Part shown: piece after piece, positions 28,301 through 36,661 of the stretch
How the letters are laid out: every line of letters begins with the position of its first letter
Position numbering within the stretch: position 1 is the stretch's first letter
Assembly: GCF_032062135.1 (NCBI RefSeq)
Contig: NC_092864.1
Coordinates: forward strand, 14,641,266 to 14,705,265
Length of the DNA stretch: 64,000 nt
Direction: 5' to 3'
Source of the DNA: Pyxicephalus adspersus
Lineage: Eukaryota > Chordata > Amphibia > Anura > Pyxicephalidae
The notes under the pieces: model-generated
The model's input: the letters and a program-made list of their open reading frames with translations, nothing else
The model's database searches: none
Told to the model about the DNA's origin: nothing
Made by a program: the position numbers and the translations under genes

Positions 28301-31300
28301 AAAGTGGACATCAGCCTGAGAGTCAGCGCAGATTTTCTAAATATATTGACCTTTTTATACTCTTGATATCCCATTATTAATATTATTATTATTATTATTA
28401 ATAAACAGGATTTATATAGCGCCAACATAATATGCAGCGCTGATCACATACCCTCTCCCAGCTTTTATGTTAGCAAACTTTCGAAAGTTCGCTATCTTAA
28501 AAGCTGGGAGAGGGTATGTGATCAGGGCTGCATATTATGTTGGCGCTATATAAACAGCCAGCAAAATCCTGGTTTGGGCTCAGTTTACAAAGCTTACACA
28601 ACAAATAGTTTTCAGCAGCATCCAATGAGATTTCAAAATAACAATCAAATAGCTAAAAATAAAGCAAATTTATATTGCATGAGCAGCAGCCTTTGCAGCG
28701 CTGGGTCCAAAGTTCAAATCTCAGCCAGGACACTATCTGCATGGAGTTTGCAGGTTCTCCCCGTGTTTGCTTCAGGTACTACATTTTCCTCCTCCATTCC
28801 AAAATCATGCAGTTAGGTTAATTGGCTTCTACTCAAATTGTCCTTAGCCTGTAATAATAACATATGACTATGATAAAGACATTAGATTGTAAGCCCCTTT
28901 GAAGGACAGCTAGTGACATGACTATGGACTTTGTACAGCACTGCATAATATGTCAGCGCTATATAAAAACTAAAAAATTATAATAATATATGCTGCACAA
29001 TTTTTTAATGCTACAGAGGTAAATTCTTGCAAAAGCCCAGCATGGACCTTGCACCTGAAAGCTGGGCACACCTTAATGTATTTTTGAATATAAATTGTAG
29101 AATGCTGTGTGGTCATACTCATAGCAACCAGCTGTTCTAGTGTCTGTCGGGCCACGGTTGCTATGAGCGACATCTCCCACCCATCAGTCTTTCCATTTGC
29201 TGGGCCAGGCTGCATTTTGTATTCCAGTCACCTGCTGGAGGAAATCTCCTGATCCCTGATCGCCCCCTGCTGGTGGTTCTGGATCCTCCGTATGCATTAG
29301 CAGACAGCAGCGGGCCTGTCCAGGCTACGTGTTGCTATGGTTACCGTGGTACTGCAAGTAGTTAAAAGCTTTCTGGAAGCTGCACATTACAATGTCATAA
29401 AAAATTCCCTTTTTAGCGTGAACTTTCCAGGCTGCAGACAAGGAATTATAATTGTAGCTGCTGCTTGTCACCATTTTCTGGGCTTATTATTAACTCCTTG
29501 GAGGAAAGGCATGGCTGTCTTTGGTGACCTCGGTATATCAACATGGCTGTTATGCTGCTACAATGGCACAAATAGATTGATTCGCAATTATTCTCCTGAC
29601 CAACTAATGGTAATGAATCATTCAGACATCCAAATACACATCCAATGTGCAAGATTGTGCCGTTCCGATCATTTTTCCCAGATAACAAGCTTCCTAGAAT
29701 TACCCTAATCCATTATGGATGAAGCTAGGAATTTTCCACCTTATAGCCGCAGTGTGAGATCTCAGGCACTTCTGCCTCCAAGCAAATTTAGGGTCTGATT
29801 TTGTAATGTCAATGCTGTGCTGCTCACTGTTCTCTTTGCTGGAGGCTCTGACATAGGGAAGCAAATCCCTGCCTCTACCAAGATGGCGCCCAACACAGAC
29901 ACAGTGCTGGACAAGGCATGGTAAGGGTTGCAGGAAGACTTTTAGCTTGCACAGCTTCCAGCGATCAGTTCCTTTTTAACCCATGATCATCTATAAATCC
30001 TCATACTTCAGCTTTGGGTGGGCTGCATAGTCCTCTAAGCACTGTGTAATTCTGACATGTCATTATGATATAAGGGTTAGGGCCGACTTAGGGACAAACT
30101 TGTGTAATGCAGGAACACATGTGCAAAAAAAGTCACTGCACCTGGCCAACTGCAATGCATTGCATCCCAACAGTAGTGACTCTGCAACCTATACCCCGGG
30201 CATTGTGCTGCATTGTCCCATAGGGTCACGTATGTCATGAACCAACTGCCCTAACACAGCAATGAAACACCTACGTATGAGCTTGTTGATGGCATTTAAT
30301 GGGGCCGTTTAATGGGGGTTAAATCACCCTTTTGCTTTTTGTTGGATGGACAAAGAAGATTACTAATTTGGCAATAACATGTTGTCTGTTCTCAGCTACA
30401 GGAGATTCAGCCGGTTGGATGACGTCCCTACTCATTTCTGGTGCCCTTCTCAGACGTGGCTAACCACCTCGGCCTCCATCAACTCTCTGGATAACCCGGC
30501 TTTCAGCAGCTCTGAAGAAGTTTTTCCTCTGCAGGCTCTGGGGAGCTGTGTGTGTGGGTGCCAGGATGGGGCCCGGAGCAACGCCCCTGCAGACCCAGCC
30601 CAGCAGCCATCTCGGGCCCCTCCCAGGTAATGGTCACTATGTAAGTCACCGAAGATTGGGAAAAGCTTGTGATGACTGGGTTAGACAAGGTCTTCACATA
30701 CACAATTTTACAAACCAAGTTGTACTGCCGTATCAGAAAAATGTAAAGTTCTGACCATTCCACCAGCTTTTCTAGAACATTAATCAAATACGTAGTTTCC
30801 TTAGGTGATCCTGACACCATGTTCCGCTTTTTCTAATTTTTGTGGATAAGAAACCATAGATACTTTTATTTAGGGAGTAGTTGTAGCCAAAACAGATACT
30901 TTGGTATATTTTAAGACATATTAAGGGTTAAGATGGAAAGTGAAGTTGTGGTACTGTGGTATGCTAAATCTCACCCATTAAATCACATCCATGGTTGGGG
31001 TGCTACATGTGGCATCTCACCCCTGGCCCCCCCCTATAGGGAATGAATGGGGCACTAGTGAGCAGTTCTGTACCACTCACTGCTATTAGGTGTACATTTT
31101 TGAACTGCTGGTTCATTAGGAGAGCGCGGCCATGGGGGTCTCCGAATGGCTGACAGGGTGCCAACCACAGGGAGCCTCCTGGTACCCATTACCCCACCAT
31201 CTACCCTAACTGAAAAGTCCCATTCACATAAAAGCAAACAGAAACATTTGAGAATTAGTGTAACTCCATTAACCATAAGTGGATTGAAGTTGTATCCTGA

Positions 31301-34300
31301 TACTACCTCTTTAATTGTCAAACCAGGTTTTTAATTCAACTCAATAAGTGTGGTAAATCTACCAAAGATCTGTCAGTCAGTGCCTAGAATAAACCAGGAA
31401 TTGCAATCTTAAAAATGATGGTTAACCTCCAGGAAACCAACCAGGTTAACAATAATACAATTTATTCTTTTTATATTGATTTTTTTTCTTTCATTTGATA
31501 TCTTCATTTCCAATAGTGACCAAGGGAGGGCAGCGCAGAGCAGATAAGCAGACATTGCCTCTTGATAGGACTTAGTGTTCTTTTTAATTTCCTTGTGCTG
31601 CCCCTTTTAGAATAGCGGCAGGGGTGTAATACCCAATAGACACATTTATAATTTTTACACCCCCCCCCCCACCCCCCACCCCCATGGCCTAACTTTGAAA
31701 GTAATGGCAATGGTACAAAATCCCAATGGTGTGACTGTTGATAAGGTGCCTCCATAGACATTTAATCTCCTGGTAGTAAACTCAAAGCAACCAATCAGAT
31801 TTCAGGAAGAATTTTGCTGCTGCAGAAAATAAATCCTTGCTTTCCCATCAATCACCCCAATCATTGAGGTCTCGCTACTTGCGCCCCCACAATGGAAATA
31901 TAAAAAACAAACTTTCCTTGGGGTGATGTATTGCTCCGATTAGATCGTCTTTCTCTAATGGGCAGCCGCATTTATATTCTGAAAACCAGAATGTGCAATG
32001 TCTTGGCCAGGAAAAGTCAGACAAATAGGCAATTTGCATGTCTGTGATTGGGCTCATGCGCTCAGCGGTGGCTGGATGTGCAGCGAATGTTTAATCAGCA
32101 ACCAATCCGGCACTGGGGGGGTTACTGCATCCTCGGTACCTTAGCTGTGAAGGTATTTGTAACGTGCAGGAAACGCAGGGCTGCGATTGGCGGAGCTGTT
32201 GTCATGGTTATACTCCTGCAAGGGAGGATGCGAAGGACAGGGATGTGGCGGGATGGGAGGGGGCAGATCAATGGATGTGCAGAGAGATTCACACTGAGCA
32301 GACACATGTAGCCCCAACAGACTGGCACACCATGTAACCTTTGACACCAGACAACAGATAACGTGGTGTTCTACTCGGGGACGCATGCAATATGCAATTT
32401 ACTGCGGCTATCATCATGTCCAGGGAGTGCAGATACACAGATACTGCGACCGCAGGTCATTTGCACTTTGTGAGAGGGGAAAAAACATAGAAATGTGGAG
32501 CAGCCCTGGGAAAATCCAATCATAAATGACCACATCACATCACAAAAGAATTCATCAATACAAGATGGCTATCCCACCGTGGCCACACACACATCGGTTA
32601 TTGCGACTAATATCATCCAAATAATAAGGATCATAAAATGCAGATCCTCCCTTATTTTTCTATCTATTTCAACACCTGTAAGCCACTACTATTTATATAG
32701 TGCTGACATATTATGCAGCGCTGTACAGAGTCCATACTCATGTCAGTAGTTGTCCTTTAAGGGAGCTCACAATTAAATGTCCTTACCATAGTCATATGTC
32801 ATTACCACAGTCTAAGGTCATTGTTTGGAGGGAGCCAACTACCCTAACTGCATGCTTTCAGAATGTGGGAGGAATCCTGAGTACCCGGAGGAAACCCACA
32901 CAAACACGGGGAGAACCTGCAAACTCTATGCAGATAGTGTGCTGGGACCTAGCACTGCAAAGGCCGGAGTGCTAACCACTGATATATTCGATATGATATC
33001 AATGATGAATAAATTGTTTCCCATTGCACATCCCTTTCATAATAACAAAGTGTATGGCCACGTTTGCCCCTTGGTTTAGAGAAGAGTAGAGAAGGGTGAA
33101 ACGGCCATTTTGTGCCTGATGGGGAGATATCTCTTTACTTCCTGTTCCAGGGATACAATAGGAAGTGAAGTAAACAATGACAGAGTACGAGGTGTCCTCA
33201 TTACACGATTTCCCATCTTTTGCTATTCTATAGACTGCTTTACCATTTTTGAATTACCTATCAGTTTCTGTGATAAATATAGAGGACTAATCTCCTCAGC
33301 TGGGTCACAGACGGCAATAAAAACTGGACAGGGGGTTCTAATCTTTTCTTACTTCATGCTACATTTAAGGGGGGGAGGGGTCTTTTATAAGAGAAAGTGA
33401 ATGCTGCCCTCCATTATGCACAATGTACACCGCGCCCCATGTATATGTTGTCTTTAACCACCAATGCTTTTTGTCACTTGGGATGCTCATGCTACAGGCA
33501 TAACCTAAAAGCATACGTATAACTTTTTTAGGGCCGGACTTTACCACTATCCAATTTGAGAGAAAGGGGTTGATGCACTTGTGCTGCGTCACCACAACAC
33601 CCTGCGAAGCTTTGCTCAGCTTGGTTGTATGTTGTGTCTGCTAACATGGTGCAGGGGTTTAGGTTTATCGCGTTGAGTTGCTGAGTTAAACGAGTGAGCT
33701 GGCTGAAGGCAACACGTGTAGCACACAATGGGCCTGATTTATTCAAGCTCACCAGGGCTGGAGAGGATATACTTTCATCAATGAAGCTGGGTGATCCAGC
33801 AAACCTGGAATGGATTTCGTCAAAGTATTTTGCTATTTGTATCCTCTGCAGACTTGGAGAGCTTTAATAAATCAGGCCCAATGTAGCCATCACATATGAA
33901 GAGATCCTAAATGTTATCTGCTCTACATTTTTTTTTTATTAAAAGGACGTTTTCTGTTATTCCGAATCAAAAACACTCCCCTCTTCATTCCCCCTCATAT
34001 GATGGAATTATATCACCTTGCAATGAATGGGAATTTCTTCCTGTACAATGTGGCCCCTTTTTGTCTGTGGCCTCCGCAATGCGTCTCCAGCAGAGGTCGG
34101 TTTAATAGATAGCAGTGATTTTTGCTGCTTAATTAAAGGCTCATTTCCCTGCTGCGATTTTCCATCCTGTGCTTCATTAAACAGACCTGATGGAATCAGG
34201 AAGAGTTTTTGATTGGGTGAAAGAAGCCAACAAATCAATTAGCGCTCAGCCGGCGATGTGCTCTGACCCCGTCTTTGTGGACGTGTAACCTGCCTTACCC

Positions 34301-36661
34301 CCCCTGGTGCTGTGCAGCTCCATAGGAAGGAAGGTGGGGGGGTTGGATTTTTTTTTGTTTGCACACTGACCTAGATCTTCAGAGCCATAATAATAAAGAG
34401 GATTTCTAGATCATGTGTACATTATTCACATGTGTGAATCTTTTATTAATTGGAGATTTTCAGTCCACACTTAAACTTACAGAATTCATGGCACCTTTCA
34501 AACCAAAGCAAAAAGAACCTGACTGCAACTTTTATATTTACATATCCCCCTCCTATTGTATGATACTTCCCCCACCTCCTAGATTGTAAGCTCTTTTGGG
34601 CAGGGTCCCCTTCTCCTCCTGTGTCATTGGTTGTACTTAATTTGTCATCTGCAACCTCTTTTTTTTGTACAGTGCGCCTTTATATGTTTGTGCTTTATAA
34701 GAAAAAGGTTAATCAAATAGTAACAATGGAAGCGCAGCATTGTGACTGCAGGACAGGAAGTGTGTTATATCTACAGAACATCTCCCCTTTACTATAACAT
34801 TAGAGGTGGCTGTGTATTGTAGTCTTTAGAGAGAGCTAAGAACAATGCTAACCTGTTACCTGCCCTGATTTCCAACGCTTTTATTTATATAGCGCCAACA
34901 TATTATGCAGCGCTGTACATTAAATAGGGGTTGCAAATGACAGACAGATACAGACAGTGACACAGGAGGAGGAGAGGACCCTGCCCGAAGAGCTTACAAT
35001 CTAAGAGGTGGGGAAGCAGCATACAATGATGAACAAACAAACCTCATGCAATGTTATATTTAACAGAACAATTTATAATATTTATGTAAATCTAATCAAG
35101 TGCTATTTTGCTTAATTAGGAGCATTTAAATGACCATCTGTCATCTATTTATTGTGCTTAATATTTTGATTATTTTTTTATGTTAGGCACACACTGTATG
35201 TTTTCAGATTTAGTAATCAGTATAAGGTAATGGCATTCAGATGTTTTATTGACACCATAAGTCTGAGACAGGTGTCAGCTTGGGTAATGGGAGGATCAAC
35301 AGCATTGCCCCTAATCTCTGTTGGGGGATTAGTGGTATAAATGGCGGCCGACTCCATGTATTTCTATAGAGCTCACCGGCGTTTCTACAGACAAGAAGAG
35401 GATGATTCAGTCATTTCTGTGTTCATTGGTAAGACAGCTTGTGTGGATCCGTGGCATTCCTGGTGCTTTTAGTATTTTAATAAAATAAAATTAATTTATA
35501 TATTGCAGGTTTTTTGTTACTCGTTTCTGCCTTGTACACAGGTTTTAGCATGTAGGAATATAAACCTCCACCAGGGGCAGTATGTGACTGCTGATATTTA
35601 AGTGGCTTTGTTATAAAATATTGCACTACAAGTTTGTCTTTTCTATGTTTCAGACTGGAGACGAGCTGCAGCAGCGTCAACGACCTGATGGTTGATTCCG
35701 GTAAGGCGAGCGACGTGTCGGTATGCAGCTGGCCGATGGAACCTATTCACTGGACTCCCTTCCCCATCCTGCACCAGCTGTCTCTACAGTCTCCAGTGAG
35801 TGGCGCCACATAGTGGTTATGCTTGGTAGCTACTGTATGATCTGTGAGTGTAACCACCAGCTATTGGACAAATCCCCATCTTGATACTGGAAATCATTTC
35901 ATGTCTTATGCAGCATTGCCATAATATTCCTTAAATAAAGAGAACCTGTGCTATGGCCAGGTAAGGTGGCAGGTTTACTTTAACACAGGCCTCCCCTTCA
36001 GGGTATACTCACCTTTCTTCTATACTGCAAAACTCAGTTTAGCTACCAGGAGTAAATGAAAAGTCCTCATTATAGTTACAACTTGCACTAAACAATGGCC
36101 CTCCCCCTGACAGGTGATTGCACTTGCAATAGCACAGGCTTCCCTATAGGTGGAGGTAGCGGGAATTTACTCCGGTTCCTACCACTAAACAGAGGTGCAA
36201 GGGAACAAAAGAAAAATAGGTGGGCTGTAGGGGTGTAATAAAGCAAACCTAATGCTTTGACCAATTAGACAAAGTGCAGGTTTAAAAAATTAGTGTCTTT
36301 CATTATTATACCAGGACTAAAATACAAGATACAAATATGTTATTTATACGTGGGGGTAATTAGTGCAAAATAATTTGCAGACATCTTTTTTTTCTACCAG
36401 CAAGGGGAGCTCTAAGCTTTATTTTTCTGATTTCTAGCTGTAAAAGTTGTTTATAGAGCTCAATAGCTGAAAATGAAATTTACAAATGACACAGAGCACT
36501 CTTTTTCCTTATATAGGGGCAAACTCACTCTGTATAACTGCTAATGATGGCAGCAAGACTTACATGTTTTTTTGTTTTTTTTTCAGTTTCATGCCCGCAG
36601 ACCCCACTCTTATTTCGAAGGTATGGAGCTGGTCAACACAGAGCGAAGTTGGACCGCATAG
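2316..36661 (+). CDS. SEA/EGF-containing mucin-like single-pass membrane protein (10 exons, 1,637 aa)
   Basis: Joined exons: 2316-2358, 16799-20551, 23723-23814, 23902-23960, 24907-25073, 26259-26418, 27388-27579, 30396-30626, 35654-35795, 36587-36661. They total 4,914 nt, all with GT-AG introns and matching phases, from ATG to TAG. Predicted order: signal peptide (1-14), Ser/Thr/Pro-rich mucin region (about 16-1265) with a His-rich block (about 443-519), SEA domain (about 1268-1371), Cys-rich plus EGF-like module (about 1377-1439), transmembrane helix (about 1448-1471) and cytoplasmic tail (1472-1637). The SEA-EGF-TM order resembles the MUC3/MUC12/MUC17 class, whose members are cell-surface glycoproteins; a surface barrier or receptor role is inference. 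I do not recognise a named orthologue. The start is chosen because the 14-residue hydrophobic leader sits next to the GC-rich region and splices in frame to the big exon. No frameshift or internal stop was seen. Confidence 0.85.
3450..3668. mobile_element. Foldback MITE copy 1
   Basis: Nearly the whole element is an inverted repeat: it starts GGGCCTGATTTATCAAAGCT, passes through a GATCCAGCAAAAC block, and returns through its complement to CTTTAATAAATTAGGCCC. Six other copies occur in the window. It is a non-autonomous DNA element with no coding capacity. Confidence 0.75.
7428..7607. mobile_element. Foldback MITE copy 2 (right arm shortened)
   Basis: Same family as 3450-3668: CCTGATTTATTAAAGCTCC on the left, GATCACCCAG and AATAAATCAGGCCC on the right. 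The right arm lacks the segment between the GATCACCCAG block and the terminus. A right-arm fragment of the same family lies nearby at about 7250-7310. Confidence 0.7.
10268..10396 (-). mobile_element. SINE fragment (tRNA-like head end)
   Basis: It contains the motif series of the full SINEs at 11598, 28693, 32690 and 56498: GGGAGAACATACAAACC, then AGATTTGAACTGGGGTTC, then AGTGCTAACCACTGAGCCAC. The degenerate GATTTGAAC block resembles a pol III B box. Confidence 0.65.
11598..11908 (-). mobile_element. SINE, near full length, minus orientation
   Basis: It starts with the tail motif TATTTATATAGCACC and passes through the conserved TAGTCATGTCACTA, AACACGGGGAGAACCTGC and GAATCAAACCTGCAACC blocks to AACCACTGAGCCACC. 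The head end has a tRNA-like B-box motif and the tail resembles L2-type LINE 3' ends, as in tRNA-derived SINEs mobilised by L2. Confidence 0.7.
12809..12875 (-). mobile_element. SINE/L2-type tail fragment
   Basis: The sequence ATTAAACAGGATTTATATAG followed by CACCAACATATTACAAAGCGCTGTAC matches the tails of the copies at 25184, 34877 and 38069. Confidence 0.65.
12909..13113. mobile_element. Foldback MITE copy 3
   Basis: Inverted-repeat element bounded by GTCTGATTTATTAAAGCTCT and GAGCTTTAATAAATCAGGCC, with the internal GGGTGATCC / GGAACACCC blocks of the family. It lies just after a SINE tail (12809-12875). Confidence 0.72.
13955..14005 (+). repeat. Short tandem repeat, about 3 units
   Basis: The unit AATACATTGGAAATTCAT recurs with small changes (ATAATACATTGGAAA, AATAATACGTAGGAAATTC), each about 18 bp. 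Confidence 0.6.
16799..20551 (+). CDS. Exon 2 of mucin-like gene: giant Ser/Thr/Pro-rich mucin exon
   Basis: This 3,753-nt exon is open throughout. The acceptor at 16797-16798 follows a pyrimidine-rich tract; the donor GTGAGT starts at 20552. It encodes about 1,250 residues rich in Thr, Ser, Pro, Gln and Asn, with many N-x-S/T sequons and degenerate short motifs such as TEPIT, STTQ and TTQ in the last third rather than exact tandem repeats. An interior stretch (about 18081-18312) is dominated by His. The composition predicts a heavily O-glycosylated, extended ectodomain. The first in-frame Met (16867) is internal, because the frame stays open back to the acceptor. Confidence 0.88.
20829..20988. 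mobile_element. hAT-like non-autonomous element, copy 1
   Basis: Termini TATTTCTCAACC and GGTTGAGAAAC are inverted repeats. The internal GGGGGAACCCCTTGAAA and CTAGGGTTCCACGGATC blocks recur at 24310 and 52908. TTCTCAACC-type termini fit Charlie-like hAT MITEs. Confidence 0.6.
21481..21692. mobile_element. Foldback MITE copy 4
   Basis: Same family; starts CTGAATTATTAAAGCTC and ends GAGCTTTAATGAATCAGG. The internal blocks TCATCAGTGAAGCTGGG-like and ACCTGGAATGG are clear; the right arm is somewhat eroded. Confidence 0.7.
22274..22488. mobile_element. Foldback MITE copy 5
   Basis: Same family; begins near CAGATTTATGAAAGCTCTCC and ends GAGCTTTATTAAATATGGC. The complementary arms share the GCTGGGTGATCCAGCAAACC block and its complement. 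Confidence 0.7.
23723..23814 (+). CDS. Exon 3 of mucin-like gene: first part of SEA domain
   Basis: 92 nt, entered in phase 1 (G from exon 2 plus TG gives Val) and leaving in phase 0 before GTCAGT. It encodes a beta-strand-like segment (ISVTYKVNVQ) followed by a Cys-containing helix-like segment ending HFSKE, as at the start of SEA domains of membrane mucins. Confidence 0.8.
23902..23960 (+). CDS. Exon 4 of mucin-like gene: middle of SEA domain
   Basis: 59 nt between a TTCCTGCAG acceptor and a GTAAGT donor; phase 0 in, phase 2 out. It encodes VTSVYKYTAGFDRADVINV, matching the SEA pattern of helix, small loop with Gly-Phe, then the strand that leads to the autoproteolysis loop. Confidence 0.78.
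24310..24560. mobile_element. hAT-like non-autonomous element, copy 2
   Basis: It shares GGGGGAACCCTTGAAATAA, TATAATTACTATATCCACAG, GTGGTCATTGGGAAGAATG and GAACCCTGTTTGAGAAC with the copy at 52908-53180. It lies in intron 4 of the mucin-like gene. Confidence 0.62.
24907..25073 (+). CDS. Exon 5 of mucin-like gene: end of SEA domain
   Basis: 167 nt; phase 2 in, phase 1 out before GTGAGG. It begins LSGTALEYKVQFNVRAGS, which aligns by position with the G-SVVV cleavage loop and following strand of mucin SEA domains but has Thr-Ala after Gly. The rest forms the last helix and strand of the domain. A SINE copy starts about 55 bp downstream of the donor. Confidence 0.8.
25126..25386 (+). mobile_element. 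SINE/L2-type tail with tandemly duplicated end and (TAA)n
   Basis: It begins TTAGATTGTAAGCTCTTCTG, then GGGCAGGGTCCTCTCC, and ends GGCGCTATATAAATCCTG plus (TAA)n. The last 95 bp (25184-25278) are repeated at once as 25279-25386 with no base change outside the TAA run. It lies 53 bp after exon 5 of the mucin-like gene. Confidence 0.75.
26259..26418 (+). CDS. Exon 6 of mucin-like gene: Cys-rich module and start of EGF
   Basis: 160 nt; phase 1 in, phase 2 out before GTGAGT. Cysteines are spaced C-x5-C-x5-C-x9-C, then C-x4-C-x5-C-x9-C continuing into exon 7. The second group is an EGF-like domain with the usual Asn-Asp/Gly stretch (QNDGIC). The position between SEA and membrane matches MUC3/12/17-type proteins. 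Confidence 0.85.
26519..26721. mobile_element. Foldback MITE copy 6
   Basis: Same family, in intron 6 of the mucin-like gene about 100 bp after exon 6. It runs from GGGCCTGATTTGTTAGAGC to AGCTTTAATAAATCAGGCCC with well-preserved arms and is flanked by CAAT and ATTG, so the inverted repeat may extend four bases further. Confidence 0.75.
27388..27579 (+). CDS. Exon 7 of mucin-like gene: end of EGF, transmembrane helix, juxtamembrane
   Basis: 192 nt; phase 2 in, phase 2 out before GTAAAT. It completes the EGF fold (CQCPVG, then WYMGPTC) and runs into a hydrophobic helix of about 24 residues rich in Ala, Ile and Val with three Cys, followed by Arg-Arg, which marks the cytoplasmic side. The frame remains open beyond the donor to 27783, but splicing to exon 8 is supported by phase. 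Confidence 0.85.
28004..28078 (-). mobile_element. SINE/L2-type tail, minus orientation
   Basis: (ATT)n followed by AATAAACAGGGTTTTTTATA, then GCGCCTACATATTACGCAGC and GCTGTACAATAAATAGGGG. It is a tail copy read backwards. Confidence 0.68.
28376..28554. repeat. 144-bp near-perfect palindrome on SINE-tail sequence
   Basis: From 28411 to 28554 the two 72-base halves are complementary with only four mispairs (28439:28526, 28468:28497, 28470:28495, 28475:28490). The dyad lies between 28482 and 28483 in AACTTTCGAAAGTT. The outer about 30 bp of each arm are the SINE-tail motif TTTATATAGCGCCAACATAA; the inner part (GATCACATACCCTCTCCCAG) is not seen in the other SINE copies. It is preceded by (ATT)n. 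Confidence 0.85.
28693..28980 (+). mobile_element. SINE, near full length, plus orientation
   Basis: It runs from TTTGCAGCGCTGGGTCCAAA through AGTTCAAATCTCAGCCAGGA (B-box-like), GCAGGTTCTCCCCGTG and TTAGATTGTAAGCCCC to GTCAGCGCTATATAAA. It is a clear sister of the copy at 56498-56797. Confidence 0.72.
29868..29930 (+). repeat. Dispersed repeat piece shared with 43280-43340
   Basis: CTCTACCAAGATGGCGCCCA and GACAAGGCATGGTAAGG match CTCTACCAAGATGGACACC and ACAAGGCATGGTAAGGC at 43290-43336. The family is not identified. Confidence 0.45.
30396..30626 (+). CDS. Exon 8 of mucin-like gene: cytoplasmic tail, first half
   Basis: 231 nt; phase 2 in, phase 2 out before GTAATG. It encodes SYRRFSRLDDVPTHFW and then a segment with SLDNPAFSSSEE. 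The Asn-Pro-Ala-Phe motif fits the N-P-x-F type bound by PTB or endocytic adaptors, and the Ser plus acidic cluster after it looks like a kinase CK2-type site; both functions are inferred from motif shape only. Confidence 0.82.
31660..31683 (+). repeat. C-rich homopolymeric tract
   Basis: Runs of 11, 6 and 5 C broken by single A bases. On the minus strand this gives G runs able to form a quadruplex. It lies in intron 8 with no gene signal nearby. Confidence 0.8.
32690..32982 (-). mobile_element. SINE, near full length, minus orientation
   Basis: It starts TATTTATATAGTGCTGACAT and carries TAGTCATATGTCATTACCAC, GGAGGAAACCCACACAAACA, CGGGGAGAACCTGCAAACTC and AGTGCTAACCACTGA. The copy is of the same type as 11598-11908. 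Confidence 0.72.
33140..33345 (+). repeat. Dispersed repeat shared with 930-1035
   Basis: It contains the GGAAGTGAAGTAAACAATGA, CAGCTGGGTCACAGACGG and ACTGGACAGGGGGTTCTAAT blocks. It is longer than the first copy because of an insertion between the first two blocks. Confidence 0.5.
33730..33879. mobile_element. Foldback MITE copy 7 (internally deleted)
   Basis: Same family; begins GGGCCTGATTTATTCAAGCT and ends AGCTTTAATAAATCAGGCCC but is about 150 bp long, missing most of the central right arm. Confidence 0.7.
34582..34712 (+). mobile_element. SINE/L2-type tail, plus orientation
   Basis: It starts AGATTGTAAGCTCTTTTGGG and carries CAGGGTCCCCTTCTCCTCC and a diverged TGTACAGTGCGCC / TTTGTGCTTTATAAG end. 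It is an older copy than 25126-25386. Confidence 0.65.
34877..35012 (-). mobile_element. SINE/L2-type tail, minus orientation
   Basis: It carries ATTTATATAGCGCCAACATA, TTATGCAGCGCTGTAC, GGGGTTGCAAATGACAGACA and AGAGCTTACAATCTAAGAGG, the reverse complement of the plus-strand copies. Confidence 0.72.
35654..35795 (+). CDS. Exon 9 of mucin-like gene: cytoplasmic tail, middle
   Basis: 142 nt; phase 2 in (AG+A gives Arg), phase 0 out before GTGAGT. It encodes a Ser/Cys-rich stretch followed by a Trp/Pro/His-rich segment (CSWPMEPIHWTPFP). No catalytic or known adaptor domain is visible. Confidence 0.8.
36587..36661 (+). CDS. Exon 10 of mucin-like gene: C-terminal 24 codons and stop
   Basis: 75 nt including TAG at 36659-36661, after a strong poly-T tract and CAG acceptor. 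It encodes FHARRPHSYFEGMELVNTER and ends SWTA. The 75 nt close the frame exactly. The final residues are not a classical PDZ ligand. Confidence 0.78.
   Translation, partial: FHARRPHSYFEGMELVNTERSWTA

Larger units (their letters stand above)
27580..30395 (+). other. Intron 7 of mucin-like gene, SINE cluster with large palindrome
   Basis: 2.8 kb holding a SINE tail (28004-28078, minus), a 144-bp palindrome (28411-28554), a full SINE (28693-28980, plus) and a short sequence at about 29868-29930 that recurs at 43280-43340. No exon was seen. Confidence 0.7.
30627..35653 (+). other. Intron 8 of mucin-like gene
   Basis: 5.0 kb of non-coding DNA with a C-rich tract (31660-31683), a full SINE in minus orientation (32690-32982), a dispersed repeat (33140-33345), a foldback MITE (33730-33879) and two SINE/L2-tail copies (34582-34712, 34877-35012). 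No exon was supported. Confidence 0.7.

Noticed and set aside
28411..28554. The palindrome as a microRNA precursor
   Set aside because: The arms are too long and too perfectly paired, without the usual bulges and loop, and are partly SINE-tail sequence. A foldback duplication is more likely.
3450..33879. Repeated palindromic units as a CRISPR-like array
   Set aside because: Copies are dispersed over 30 kb, about 200 bp long and flanked by unrelated DNA in a vertebrate genome; they are MITEs.
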